Assembly: GCA_015482705.2 (NCBI GenBank)
Contig: JADMLA020000020.1
Location: forward strand, 1 to 54,221
Direction of reading: 5' to 3'
Length of the DNA stretch: 54,221 nucleotides
Origin: Prosthecochloris sp.
Lineage (GTDB): Bacteria > Bacteroidota > Chlorobiia > Chlorobiales > Chlorobiaceae
This document shows, piece by piece, positions 44,386-52,914 of this stretch. Every line of letters starts with the position of its first letter. Position 1 is the first letter of the stretch. Under the pieces are notes generated by a model. That model did no database searches. It saw only the letters and a list, made by a program, of their open reading frames with translations, and was not told the DNA's origin. The translations under genes and the position numbers were made by a program.

Positions 44386-44814
44386 GTTGCTCTCCTGTTC
44401 AGACGAACTGATGGTTGAAACGAGCTTGTTCAGTCTCTGTTGCCACAAAAAACCCCAAACTGCTGCATTTATGACTGTGAGGAGCCGCGACCGCAGCGCT
44501 CTCTTTTAGACCTTTTGAACGTGCCCGTAAGCGTGAATGAGCACTACCGTTTGCACAAATGAGCCACAATAAAAAATATAGTTAAAATATATATAACCTT
44601 ACCGCTATTGAGCGGTTAACCGTTTATGTTCGGAACATCTCAAAAAAGAGAACTCTTATGAAAAGTACTCGACAACCGGGAATGGAAGCCCATAGCATTG
44701 AATGGCTGAATGATAAACGGATTCGAAACACGGAGTATGCTCGGGAGATCATAGAAGACTAGTAGATGAACATGAGTGACCGTCGATAGATCAGCAGACA
44801 TGACGGAAAGCCAC
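44386..44814. other. Gap with hairpin and a 34-codon ORF
   Basis: About 430 bases. It contains a hairpin accgct-attg-agcggt at 44601-44616 and, downstream, a plus-strand ORF of 34 codons at 44658-44762 (MKSTRQPG ... EYAREIIED) with a weak purine-rich stretch upstream. It marks the boundary where the AT-rich island begins. No family is recognised for the small ORF. Confidence 0.4.
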
Positions 44815-45612
44815 CTATTTCATTGCCTGCGCCTTGAAAAAGGTATAACACAACGTTCCATCTACTTCCGTTGAACGGTATAAAGCATCGATCCCTTTCC
44901 TCCATTGATCACTATCGATCAAATTACAAGCCAAAGCCTGATCCTTGATTTCTTCAAGAACCCCGATAAGAGTGCTTTTGGAAAAGTTCTCAATAAGATC
45001 CGGCCTGCTGGAATCGACATACATTGATTTGGGCTTGACAGAAACCTTGCAAAAATCAGTTGCCGTCAACAAAGGATAGAGTTCACGTCCAATTAACGCA
45101 TTACCGCCACACATCGCTTGCAATTTGGTCAAACAGTCAACGACTTTCCGGGCATCGTTGTTGTTTGGATGGCAAAAAAAAGAATCGTGGTCACCTTCGA
45201 CAACCGTAATGGTCCCACCTGTCTTTAAAACATCGTTTAGATTGAAAAGAGCATCAACGGGACATGCCAAATGTTCAAGCACAAAACACACATAGATATG
45301 ATCGAAGCTTTCCTTATCAAATGGCAATGACATGATATCCGCATGTTGCAACCCGACATTATCGACATGCGCTTTTTCAAGATGCTCTGATGCCTGGCGA
45401 ATGAAGGCAACCTCCTTGTCTATTGAAACAAACTCGGTATCAGGCCATTTTTTTGCCAGCAAAACAGTTTGTCCACCAACACCGCACCCCACTTCCAATA
45501 CTTTCTGCCCTGGTGAAAAGCCGAGATCATCGTGAAATAAATCTCCCAACGGCTTTGCCTGTTTAACTAAACGAACCGATTCTTCAGCAGTATAACCATG
45601 CACATACTTCAC
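44815..45612 (-). CDS. Class I SAM-dependent methyltransferase
   Basis: The 265-residue protein carries motif I VLEVGCGVGGQT at about residues 39-50, the acidic loop FVSIDKE, and the FDHIYVCFVLEHLACPVDALFNLNDVLKTGGTITVVEGDHDSFFCH stretch with the typical post-motif III region. The YVHGYTAEESVRL opening defines a widespread methyltransferase subgroup of unknown substrate. It is the last gene of the four-gene cluster and its first codon overlaps the symporter stop by 4 bases, so it is cotranscribed. Confidence 0.88.
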   Translation of the reverse strand: MKYVHGYTAEESVRLVKQAKPLGDLFHDDLGFSPGQKVLEVGCGVGGQTVLLAKKWPDTEFVSIDKEVAFIRQASEHLEKAHVDNVGLQHADIMSLPFDKESFDHIYVCFVLEHLACPVDALFNLNDVLKTGGTITVVEGDHDSFFCHPNNNDARKVVDCLTKLQAMCGGNALIGRELYPLLTATDFCKVSVKPKSMYVDSSRPDLIENFSKSTLIGVLEEIKDQALACNLIDSDQWRKGIDALYRSTEVDGTLCYTFFKAQAMK

Positions 45613-47039
45613 TGTTCACTAATTTTTATTCTACAAGACTGTCCAGCGTATCTTCTTTCGAGCACTTTGCAATACACAACAGAAACAGCACATAACACCG
45701 TTGAAACAAATACAGGCACAATATTCATTATCAAAGACTCGAAAGCACCATTCACGAACATTATGATGTATACAGTAGCACCGCAAGAAACACTTATAGC
45801 GATCGAGCGGTCGAGACATTTGGATTTCTCGATAATGCCCGTAACAACCCCTAGAAAAACAGGAGCCATGACAAATAATAAGCTAGCCGAGTCAAATAAA
45901 AACTTTATAACATCAGTTATTGAAAGAGATAAAAGTGCCATTACAATCAACAAAAAAGTAACGATAAATCTCGATAGTCTAACATATTCCATTTTTGAGG
46001 TCACAATTTTCTTTGGCAAAACATTCTCAATCACTGTAGAAGAAAAAACATATGCGAATGTATCCAACGTAGACATACTGACAGCAACCACAATCACTGC
46101 CAAATATGCAAGCAACCATGGCGATAGATCCGAAACCTCAAATACTTTGAATAAAACATCATCTGCAGCAATACCGGCGCCAATCAAATTCTTCACCCCA
46201 TATCCTATAAAAATCAAAACAAGTGTCATAACGAGCAAAAAAACACCGGCTATCGGAAAGGAGTATGTAACAACGTGATCATTTTTTGCGGAAAAAACCC
46301 GTTGCCAAACTTCAGCGCCAGAAAGTATATACAGCGAACCTATCAGAAATAACGCAACTTGATCTACAACATCCAGAGAAAACAGGCTTTTGAACCTAAA
46401 CACGTCATCAAGTGAAGGACGCAATAATAATGGAAAAAAAACAAGTGATATAATCAGAAAAAACTGAAGCACGTCCGTTCTCACAACCGCCCCGTATCCG
46501 CCTTGGTATAAATATAAACCAACGACCAATACCGTCAACAATGCACTAATTTCCGGATTCAAAGAAAACAAACCTTCAAACAGATTCGATATCACGTATA
46601 TCTGGATAGCCACATATAAAGCGGAAAAGGCAACGATAATCAGAGACAGAACAACTTCGGTTTTCGCTCCTAATTCATGTGACAGTAAATCTCCTATTGT
46701 CACATAACCGTTAGCCTTTGACTCCCTCCTCACTCTGGGGCCAAGCAACGCCACCACCACCAGAGAGAAAATAATCCCGAATATCAACCACAGGCCCCCA
46801 TAACCGATTGTGAAAGCCATCCCAATCCACAATACCAAACCCATACCATCCCGAAATCCGGAAGCAAGAGAACCAATGGTAGCAATGTGCCCAACGCTTC
46901 TCGAAGCCAGAATATAATCATCATAATTCTTCCCGCTATCCGCTCTAGAGGCAATCCAAACCAGAACACAGAAGTATCCTGCCATCAGCAGAATAACAAG
47001 GCTTTCCAAGTGACCAAACAGTGATAAATCCATATTCAC
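45609..47039 (-). CDS. Sodium:solute symporter (SSS family)
   Basis: The 476-residue membrane protein has about 13 helices and the SSS features RSVGHIATIGSLASGFRDGMG and the LYILSGAEVWQRVFSAKND region, together with VVAVSMSTLDTFAYVFSSTV for the sodium site. SSS members take up proline, pantothenate, sugars and other small organics with Na+; the substrate here is unknown. It overlaps the deacylase and methyltransferase genes by 4 bases each. Codon and base composition are AT-rich compared with the flanking mrp operon. Confidence 0.93.
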   Translation of the reverse strand: MNMDLSLFGHLESLVILLMAGYFCVLVWIASRADSGKNYDDYILASRSVGHIATIGSLASGFRDGMGLVLWIGMAFTIGYGGLWLIFGIIFSLVVVALLGPRVRRESKANGYVTIGDLLSHELGAKTEVVLSLIIVAFSALYVAIQIYVISNLFEGLFSLNPEISALLTVLVVGLYLYQGGYGAVVRTDVLQFFLIISLVFFPLLLRPSLDDVFRFKSLFSLDVVDQVALFLIGSLYILSGAEVWQRVFSAKNDHVVTYSFPIAGVFLLVMTLVLIFIGYGVKNLIGAGIAADDVLFKVFEVSDLSPWLLAYLAVIVVAVSMSTLDTFAYVFSSTVIENVLPKKIVTSKMEYVRLSRFIVTFLLIVMALLSLSITDVIKFLFDSASLLFVMAPVFLGVVTGIIEKSKCLDRSIAISVSCGATVYIIMFVNGAFESLIMNIVPVFVSTVLCAVSVVYCKVLERRYAGQSCRIKISEQ

Positions 47040-47512
47040 TTACATGCGAAAACGTGATACTCATTACCCGTCCAATCCAAATACCTCATAAAATCCTGAG
47101 CACCTATAATCAAACCGGAGGTGCTTTCATCTCCATGAAAAGCCAATTCCGAATAGTTCAACATTTCAGAATCAATGCAAACAACCACTTTATTTTGCTT
47201 ATCATGCCTCAGACCAAAAGGAGTGACAACACCAGGCTCTCCCCCCAAATAGTCAGCTAATTGCTCCGGAGCAGCAAAAGACAAGCGCTTTTCATGGACC
47301 ATTCTGCTTATAGCCTTCAAATCTGCTAACTTGCAGGATTCTAACAGCACAAGATAGAACCGATTTTTTTTGTGGTTCTGAAGAAAAAGATTCTTGATCT
47401 TTCCTCCGGTAAAACCCTTGTAATATTTTTCACCACTAACGCTATCGGTAACAGGAGGATGAAAAAGCGACCTATATCTTATTTGTAAACCATCAAGTAT
47501 ATCAAATATCAT
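47036..47512 (-). CDS. YbaK/ProX-type aminoacyl-tRNA deacylase
   Basis: This 158-residue protein is a free-standing trans-editing domain of the YbaK/INS superfamily, which hydrolyses mischarged aminoacyl-tRNA. The sub-pattern FHPPVTDSVSGEKYYKGFTGGKIKNLFLQN, with the conserved GGKIKNLFL, resembles the ProX/PrdX group (prolyl-tRNA synthetase-associated domain) that clears Ala or proline analogues from tRNA-Pro. GVVTPFGLRHDKQNKVVVCID is the typical second half. Its presence inside a radical SAM operon is unusual and suggests protection against an amino-acid analogue. It starts 5 bases after the B12 radical SAM gene. Confidence 0.9.
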   Translation of the reverse strand: MIFDILDGLQIRYRSLFHPPVTDSVSGEKYYKGFTGGKIKNLFLQNHKKNRFYLVLLESCKLADLKAISRMVHEKRLSFAAPEQLADYLGGEPGVVTPFGLRHDKQNKVVVCIDSEMLNYSELAFHGDESTSGLIIGAQDFMRYLDWTGNEYHVFACK

Positions 47513-47517
47513 ACCGC

Positions 47518-49065
47518 TCAGCCCTTATATGGCCAAACCGAATTTGGAAAAGCTGTCTGCCAGTTATAGGTATCTTGTATACTGTTCAGCTCTTTCGTTC
47601 TTTTCACTACCAGCTCTTCGATCTTTGAAGGATCAGGAATATTTTTTGTCCTGTGGTGTGTTGCAAACAATGAATATCCAGAATAATCATGGACATTGAC
47701 AACATTATGTTTGTTCGCATTGAACCATGACGTTCCGGGAAGCATCGTTGCACTTAATGTCAAAGCGGCATCGAGATAACCATCCTTGATCATTTGCTTG
47801 TGAATTTCCATATCATTTTCGACAATCTCTGCAGTATGTTCCGGTGTTCCGAGAATATCACTTGTAAAGACATAAACGTCAGCCTCTTCTCTCAACCGCT
47901 TCATACATTCAAAATTATTTTCATACCTGTTAACCATTGTCCCCGTAGCACTTTTTCCTTTGTTCCAGGAACGTGGATTGAACGGCATATACAGCCCGGT
48001 AAGCTTTCCTGAACTTGTCTTGTTAAAATCAACAAGCAAATCTGTCACAGATGTGTTCAAAGTCTCGAAATCAAAGCCACCTGTTATCTGCCAATAAAAG
48101 CCGTATTTATTCAACAAGCCAAGTTTCTTCAAAAGATTATCCTTCTTATAAATAAATGCATCATCCTGAACAATAATTTCTTCTATACCACTTTCCTTGA
48201 AAACCTTAAATTGCTCGTCGATTAAATCCCAATCCAAATAAGAGGTGTAATTTCCTTTTTGACTCCCTGCAACACAAAAATCACATTTTCGAAAACATCC
48301 TTTGGAAAACATAAAATCGGTAGATTTTCTCCCAAAAGAAGGATAAGAATAGGCTTGATCGATAGGATAGTGGGTATCTGCTATAATAGAGTAGTCGAGC
48401 AATGGAAATTGTTTCATGCTTTGAAACTCACCGTGAATAACTCTATCGCTAATTTCTCCTTTTACAAGAGAATCAATAACCGCAATAGCATCGCCTGTTA
48501 TGAGGTGATCCACCCAATCATTCTCTTTAAGGAAATCTTCCCAGCAAGCAGAAATATGTTGGCCTCCATATATCATCTTAACGCCAGGGAAAGATTTTTT
48601 AATAGATTTTCCCAGCATAACTGCAGTGCGATAATTTGTGCTTGCAATGAGGGGAACACCCACATAATCGGGAGAAAATGCCTCTACTTTTCGTAATGTA
48701 TCTTCGAGTGAATTTCCAGTTCTCGCAATGGTTCGGACAATTTCATCTCCTTTGAACGCTGTGTATTTCTTCGTGAACTCTCCTGGTGTATTCTGCTCAA
48801 AAAACCTGTTTTTCTCTTTTCTATAATCCTCCAACGAAATATCAATTTGATAGCGTGAAAGTTCACTTCCTTTCAACTTTGTTTGAAACAGAACAGAACG
48901 GCCCAAACCACCATTTCTGACAACCTCATCCAGATACATGACATTGTGTCCTTTTTCCTTCAAAAGTGAAGCCAGATACCAAATTCCAAGGTATGAGCTG
49001 GTTCTTACCATTTCCCAAGTAGCATCCGTTTCTAATGCAGGCTTTATGAACATGACATTCGACAT
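47518..49065 (-). CDS. Cobalamin-binding-type radical SAM protein
   Basis: The 515-residue protein has an N-terminal B12-binding-like Rossmann domain (about residues 1-190, IWYLASLLKEKGHNVMYLDE and VGVPLIASTNYRTAVMLGKSIKKSFP), then a radical SAM core with CFRKCDFC (C257, C261, C264) that binds the [4Fe-4S] cluster. No DxHxxG is visible, which is normal for this class. Members catalyse methylations, ring contractions or other radical reactions; the substrate is unknown. The ribosome-binding site AAGGGAGG (49071-49078) supports the start. It heads the four-gene unit with deacylase, symporter and methyltransferase. Confidence 0.92.
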   Translation of the reverse strand: MSNVMFIKPALETDATWEMVRTSSYLGIWYLASLLKEKGHNVMYLDEVVRNGGLGRSVLFQTKLKGSELSRYQIDISLEDYRKEKNRFFEQNTPGEFTKKYTAFKGDEIVRTIARTGNSLEDTLRKVEAFSPDYVGVPLIASTNYRTAVMLGKSIKKSFPGVKMIYGGQHISACWEDFLKENDWVDHLITGDAIAVIDSLVKGEISDRVIHGEFQSMKQFPLLDYSIIADTHYPIDQAYSYPSFGRKSTDFMFSKGCFRKCDFCVAGSQKGNYTSYLDWDLIDEQFKVFKESGIEEIIVQDDAFIYKKDNLLKKLGLLNKYGFYWQITGGFDFETLNTSVTDLLVDFNKTSSGKLTGLYMPFNPRSWNKGKSATGTMVNRYENNFECMKRLREEADVYVFTSDILGTPEHTAEIVENDMEIHKQMIKDGYLDAALTLSATMLPGTSWFNANKHNVVNVHDYSGYSLFATHHRTKNIPDPSKIEELVVKRTKELNSIQDTYNWQTAFPNSVWPYKG

Positions 49066-49585
49066 ATCAACCTCCCTTCATTAATGTTTGAACTGCAAAA
49101 CAATCCTTTTACAGAAGACATGAAGGAACAAGACAAAATTATCCTTCCATAGTCCGGTCAGCATACGGACACACTCCACCCATGAGTTTTTTTTCACATG
49201 CCACACAACGACGAAAAGCGTGCATGAACGATCAAAAAAAGAACAAGTGTACGCGTCTATGTAAAACTATAGGAAACTGGCACTGGTAAAGATGGAGGAA
49301 GTACCATACGAGAACAAGAACAGCAGTGTATTTTCACCAACAAAAAACCGCAAAACAATCGAAATAATTTCCAGCCAGCAATAAAAAGCGAGAGAAAGCA
49401 TGCAAGTCATCACTTTATAAGAGATAACCCTTCACAAGCGGTGACAGCTTACAACGGTTGTAGTGAGAGAGTATCGATACAAATCGCTCTATTCATGAAA
49501 TACCGCTAAGATCAAGACCCTCCTGAGATGTTATCCTGTAGCCAGCTCCTGGGAAAAGTTTCATTTGACACAGCTGCCCCGAAAA
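49066..49585. other. 520-base gap in the AT-rich island
   Basis: The space between the two radical SAM genes holds no large gene. On the minus strand there is a 28-residue cysteine-rich ORF (49139-49225, annotated separately) and a hydrophobic 47-codon ORF starting with MTCMLSLAF (roughly 49267-49410). No clear hairpin terminator or promoter was found. Short precursor peptides are therefore possible. Confidence 0.45.
49139..49225 (-). CDS. 28-residue cysteine-rich small ORF
   Basis: The ORF reads MHAFRRCVACEKK then LMGGVCPYADRTMEG, with the pattern Cys-x2-Cys-x8-Cys. This resembles the tail of a SPASM or other Fe-S auxiliary-cluster region (C-x2-C...GG-x-C-P), or a tiny zinc-knuckle peptide. 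A TGA lies three codons upstream of the ATG, so the frame is isolated, and there is no ribosome-binding site. It lies between the radical SAM gene and the B12 radical SAM gene in the same orientation. It may be a small peptide or the detached end of a decayed radical SAM gene. Confidence 0.35.
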   Translation of the reverse strand: MHAFRRCVACEKKLMGGVCPYADRTMEG

Positions 49586-50677
49586 TCATAGTAGACCTTT
49601 TTTATACATACAGCTGCCGTCAAAATTATCTCGAACGTCACTCATAAATCTGCTCGAATCCCATATATCCGAAATATTGCCACCATCCCGTATATTCCCG
49701 AAAGGAGCCTTTATCCATCGGGAACCATTTTTCCACATCTTTGCTACGCAAGGCCATATATCTCCCTGTATATCCACATAAACACCTAAGGTTTGCGTAC
49801 AGGCTCCGCCACCATAATAGGCGAACCCTTCTGAGCGTTCGATTTCCATTGACTTATCAATCTCATATATGGTGCTCAGCAGCATACTTCTCTCACGGCT
49901 GGATATCGGCATCAATAAAGACGAAATCTCCTGACCCTCCTCACATCCGAAATCCTTCAGCGACTCATAACCCATAAAATCTCCCCCGGCTGTTCGTCCG
50001 GACGGAATGTATTCACCGGCCATAGGATACACATTGTTATCACGGCACCACTTATGCATAGCCGGGATCTCCTCGATATTACCTTTAAAAACCATGGTGT
50101 TCAGCCCAAGTCGTGTCGGCACGATATCATTAAAGCCGGCATCCATAAGATGTAACAGCGCCTTATCCCTTTTTTCAGAGTATCCCTTCCTGCCACAAAC
50201 CAAATCCTGTACCAAGGGGGACCGAGAATTGCACTTTAAAACAACACTGACATCCCTCATATAACAAAAGTCGATCAATTCATCATTACTTTCAAAAGCG
50301 ATACCATTGGTAAACAATACCGAGGTCATGTCATTTTCATATATACAGTTGATAACATCTCTAAAATATGGATCAATTGTCGGCTCTCCAGCCCCAACAA
50401 TATTGACAGTCTTCGCACCCAGCTTTTTAAAGTCTTTGATAACCCTGCATGTTTCTTCTATGGAAAGCTCATTCGCTCTCCTATTTTTACGCTTTGAATC
50501 CTTTTCTTCCTTATAACAATACGGACAATTAAGATTACAAGCATTCGTTAAGTCCAGAGAAGGATTGATCATTTTTTTATCCTTCACAGCTCTCGTTGTC
50601 TCCTCCTCATAAAAATCCCAGCCCTTGATTGTGTTTCTTTCATCCATTGTCGTTTCGGTATGAAGTTCAAGTAGCAT
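49586..50677 (-). CDS. Radical SAM protein with SPASM/twitch-like C-terminus
   Basis: The radical SAM cluster motif is CNLNCPYC (C69, C73, C76 in the longest frame). After the core there is GACTQTLGVYVDIQGDIWPCVAKM and a final DGSCMYKKGLL, the pattern of a SPASM or twitch auxiliary cluster, here with few residues after the last Cys. The longest frame starts at 50743; M50677 (MLLELHTETT) and M50647 (MDERNTIKGW) are likely alternatives and I use 50677 (363 residues). The protein ends at TGA 49586-49588, followed by 32 further open codons. Relatives modify peptides or amino acids, but the substrate here is unknown. Confidence 0.85.
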   Translation of the reverse strand: MLLELHTETTMDERNTIKGWDFYEEETTRAVKDKKMINPSLDLTNACNLNCPYCYKEEKDSKRKNRRANELSIEETCRVIKDFKKLGAKTVNIVGAGEPTIDPYFRDVINCIYENDMTSVLFTNGIAFESNDELIDFCYMRDVSVVLKCNSRSPLVQDLVCGRKGYSEKRDKALLHLMDAGFNDIVPTRLGLNTMVFKGNIEEIPAMHKWCRDNNVYPMAGEYIPSGRTAGGDFMGYESLKDFGCEEGQEISSLLMPISSRERSMLLSTIYEIDKSMEIERSEGFAYYGGGACTQTLGVYVDIQGDIWPCVAKMWKNGSRWIKAPFGNIRDGGNISDIWDSSRFMSDVRDNFDGSCMYKKGLL

Positions 50678-50742
50678 TCTACAGTTATTCGAAAAATCGC
50701 ACGCGTTGTATAGAACAGTTGAAGCAAAGTCTCGACACGGCA

Positions 50743-50808
50743 TTATCGGCCACTCGTAAGAGATAACACTACCCCATGTTCTTCAGCTGAATACAGATAG
50801 GAATGCAT
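50743..50808 (-). CDS. Possible 21-residue leader ORF coupled to the radical SAM gene
   Basis: The ORF MHSYLYSAEEHGVVL...GR stops at TAA 50743-50745, whose A is the first base of the ATG at 50743 of the longest radical SAM frame (TAATG). That arrangement is typical of translational coupling. There is no known family and no clear ribosome-binding site, so this remains a weak call. Confidence 0.25.
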   Translation of the reverse strand: MHSYLYSAEEHGVVLSLTSGR

Positions 50809-51273
50809 TAAGGAAAATCTGGAATGCCGTTCAACACGGTCAAAAGAGCACATACATGGGAGAAACTATCATGCATTTCAATACTTGATGACGACACCTA
50901 TCCCTTGAGGCTGTTTGGGCGAAAAACAAGCAACAATATATTCCATCAATGATTATGGAGGAATGTGTACTGACTGTAAGAAGCGATCATAGATTTTTGA
51001 ACACAGCGAACCAGTAACGGGCTCACGCAGCTATTAGCGTATACAGTCAGTATTTTATATGAAAAATATAGCAACTTTTCGATAGAGCATAAAATACCGA
51101 ACATCTTTCGTTGTTTTTTTCCATTGATGTTTCATTTCGAACAACAATGCAGCAACAAGCAATCTACCCGGCTTGTTCCTAACAGCAGTTCATTCAATGC
51201 AAAAACAAATCATAAAGTACAAATTATTTACAACGTCCCCCTTTTCCTAAAGCAAAAAGTAGAGGAGTACTCG
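50744..51273. other. 530-base gap with several short ORFs
   Basis: Upstream of the radical SAM gene no normal gene fits. Besides the 21-residue leader ORF, a 52-residue minus-strand ORF (50946-51104, starts MFGILCSIEKLL, three Cys, preceded by a weak purine run) and a 26-residue one (starts MKHQWKKTTKDV, near 51137) are open. The promoter for the island genes should lie here, but I cannot place it. Confidence 0.45.
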
Positions 51274-52797
51274 CTATAGTAGCTCCTCGCCTCGTCCTTT
51301 CGCCAAGTGATTGTCTGTTTTCCAGGGTTGTACCGCGAAAATGAAGGAGATGAGAAAAGTGATGCCGATCCAGCTCCAGCCTATACCGATCAAGCTTGTC
51401 CAGGAATATCCTCCGTATGCGACTGAAAGTTCTCTGACAAGCTGGTTCAAAAGAATCACCGTGAGGAAAAGAGGCAGGCAGAGCTTGATGACCCAGTTCC
51501 ACCAGACGCCGAGCTGCATCTTCGAAACCTTGTTGAGATGCTTTCTGATGATATCGAGCCTGAAAAACCAGCCGACAACGATACACTCGAGCAGTCCGGC
51601 CATTACCAAGCCGTAATTGTTGATGAAGTGATCGACAATGTCGAGCCAGAATAGCCCTCCATTGGTCGTAAAAATTATACTGCCGGCAAAACCAAGGACA
51701 CACAGCACAGTCGCAAGCTTTTTTCGGTTTATGCCGAACTTGTCTTCGGCCCCGGAAACAAAAGCTTCAACGATGGATATCGCCGACGATACACCTGCAA
51801 CGGTGAGGCTCAAAAAAAAGAGCACACCAAACAGGGGACCCGCATCACCGATCAGTGAAATGGCTTTCGGATAAGCCACGAAAGCGAGACCGATGCTTTG
51901 CGTTATGACCTCTTCGAGCGGCTTGCTCTGAGTCACCGACATGAAACCGAGAATGGCGAACACCCCGAATCCGGACAGTAGCGAAAACCCGCAGTTCGCC
52001 AGCGCGGTGATCACCGCACTACCGGTCATGTTCGAGTTATAGGGCATATAGCTGGCATAAGCGATCATGATACCGAAACCGAGACTCAATGTAAAGAATA
52101 TCTGGCCGTAGGCACTGATCCATACGTTGGGATCGCCGAGTTTAGTAAAATCCGGTTTGAGATAGGCCGAGATACCGACCATCGCACCCTCGAGGTTGAC
52201 CGACCAGAACACAAGAACCAGTGTCAGCAGAAGGAGCAGCGGCATGAACACCCTGTTTGCAAGTTCGACTCCCCGGCTCACTCCTCGCACAATGATACCC
52301 CAGCTCACAAGCCAGACTGTAAGAAGACTGAAAAGTATTGGTGCCTGGACAACGCCAATATCAGCAGGAGAGGAACTGAGGTTCAGGAATGATTCGAAAA
52401 AGAACTTGTCGGGATCGTCTCCCCATGAAAGATTGAATGAATACAAAACAAAATTCACGCACCAGGCAATCACCACAGAGTAGTAAAGCACAATACCGAA
52501 CATGGTAAACAAGAGAGGCCACCATCCAAGCCATTCCCACTGCCTGCCTATCTTCCTGAACGCAAGGGGTGCACTGCCTATCCGTTCGTGACCGATCCCG
52601 AATTCGAGGATCAGCAAAGGAATACCGGCAGTGAGAAGGGCAACAATGTAAGGAATCAGAAATGCCCCCCCTCCGTTTTCATAAGCCAGGTAGGAAAATC
52701 TCCAGATATTACCGAGCCCGACTGCAGACCCTATCGCTGCAAGAATAAAACCGGTCCTTGATTTCCACGTACTTCTTCCGGTACTTTCTGATGACAT
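51274..52797 (-). CDS. Neurotransmitter:sodium symporter (SNF) family transporter
   Basis: The 507-residue protein is a LeuT/SNF-type sodium-coupled transporter of amino acids or related amines. The N-terminal helix contains the family signature SRTGFILAAIGSAVGLGNIWRFSYLAYENGGGAFLIPY, which forms the Na+ and substrate sites, followed by about 11 more helices. TLSLGFGIMIAYASYMPYNSNMTGSAV is the second sodium-site helix region. The last 30 residues are hydrophilic. It is transcribed from its own unit and is separated from the radical SAM gene by 530 bases. Confidence 0.95.
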   Translation of the reverse strand: MSSESTGRSTWKSRTGFILAAIGSAVGLGNIWRFSYLAYENGGGAFLIPYIVALLTAGIPLLILEFGIGHERIGSAPLAFRKIGRQWEWLGWWPLLFTMFGIVLYYSVVIAWCVNFVLYSFNLSWGDDPDKFFFESFLNLSSSPADIGVVQAPILFSLLTVWLVSWGIIVRGVSRGVELANRVFMPLLLLLTLVLVFWSVNLEGAMVGISAYLKPDFTKLGDPNVWISAYGQIFFTLSLGFGIMIAYASYMPYNSNMTGSAVITALANCGFSLLSGFGVFAILGFMSVTQSKPLEEVITQSIGLAFVAYPKAISLIGDAGPLFGVLFFLSLTVAGVSSAISIVEAFVSGAEDKFGINRKKLATVLCVLGFAGSIIFTTNGGLFWLDIVDHFINNYGLVMAGLLECIVVGWFFRLDIIRKHLNKVSKMQLGVWWNWVIKLCLPLFLTVILLNQLVRELSVAYGGYSWTSLIGIGWSWIGITFLISFIFAVQPWKTDNHLAKGRGEELL

Positions 52798-52914
52798 TTC
52801 TTCCTGATTTAATGATCGGATAAAGATCGTTAAATTTACAAAACGATAAGGATATATCTGTAGGATTATAGAGGAAGAACATCACCTAACGTATTGCTTT
52901 AAGAACAACTAGAA

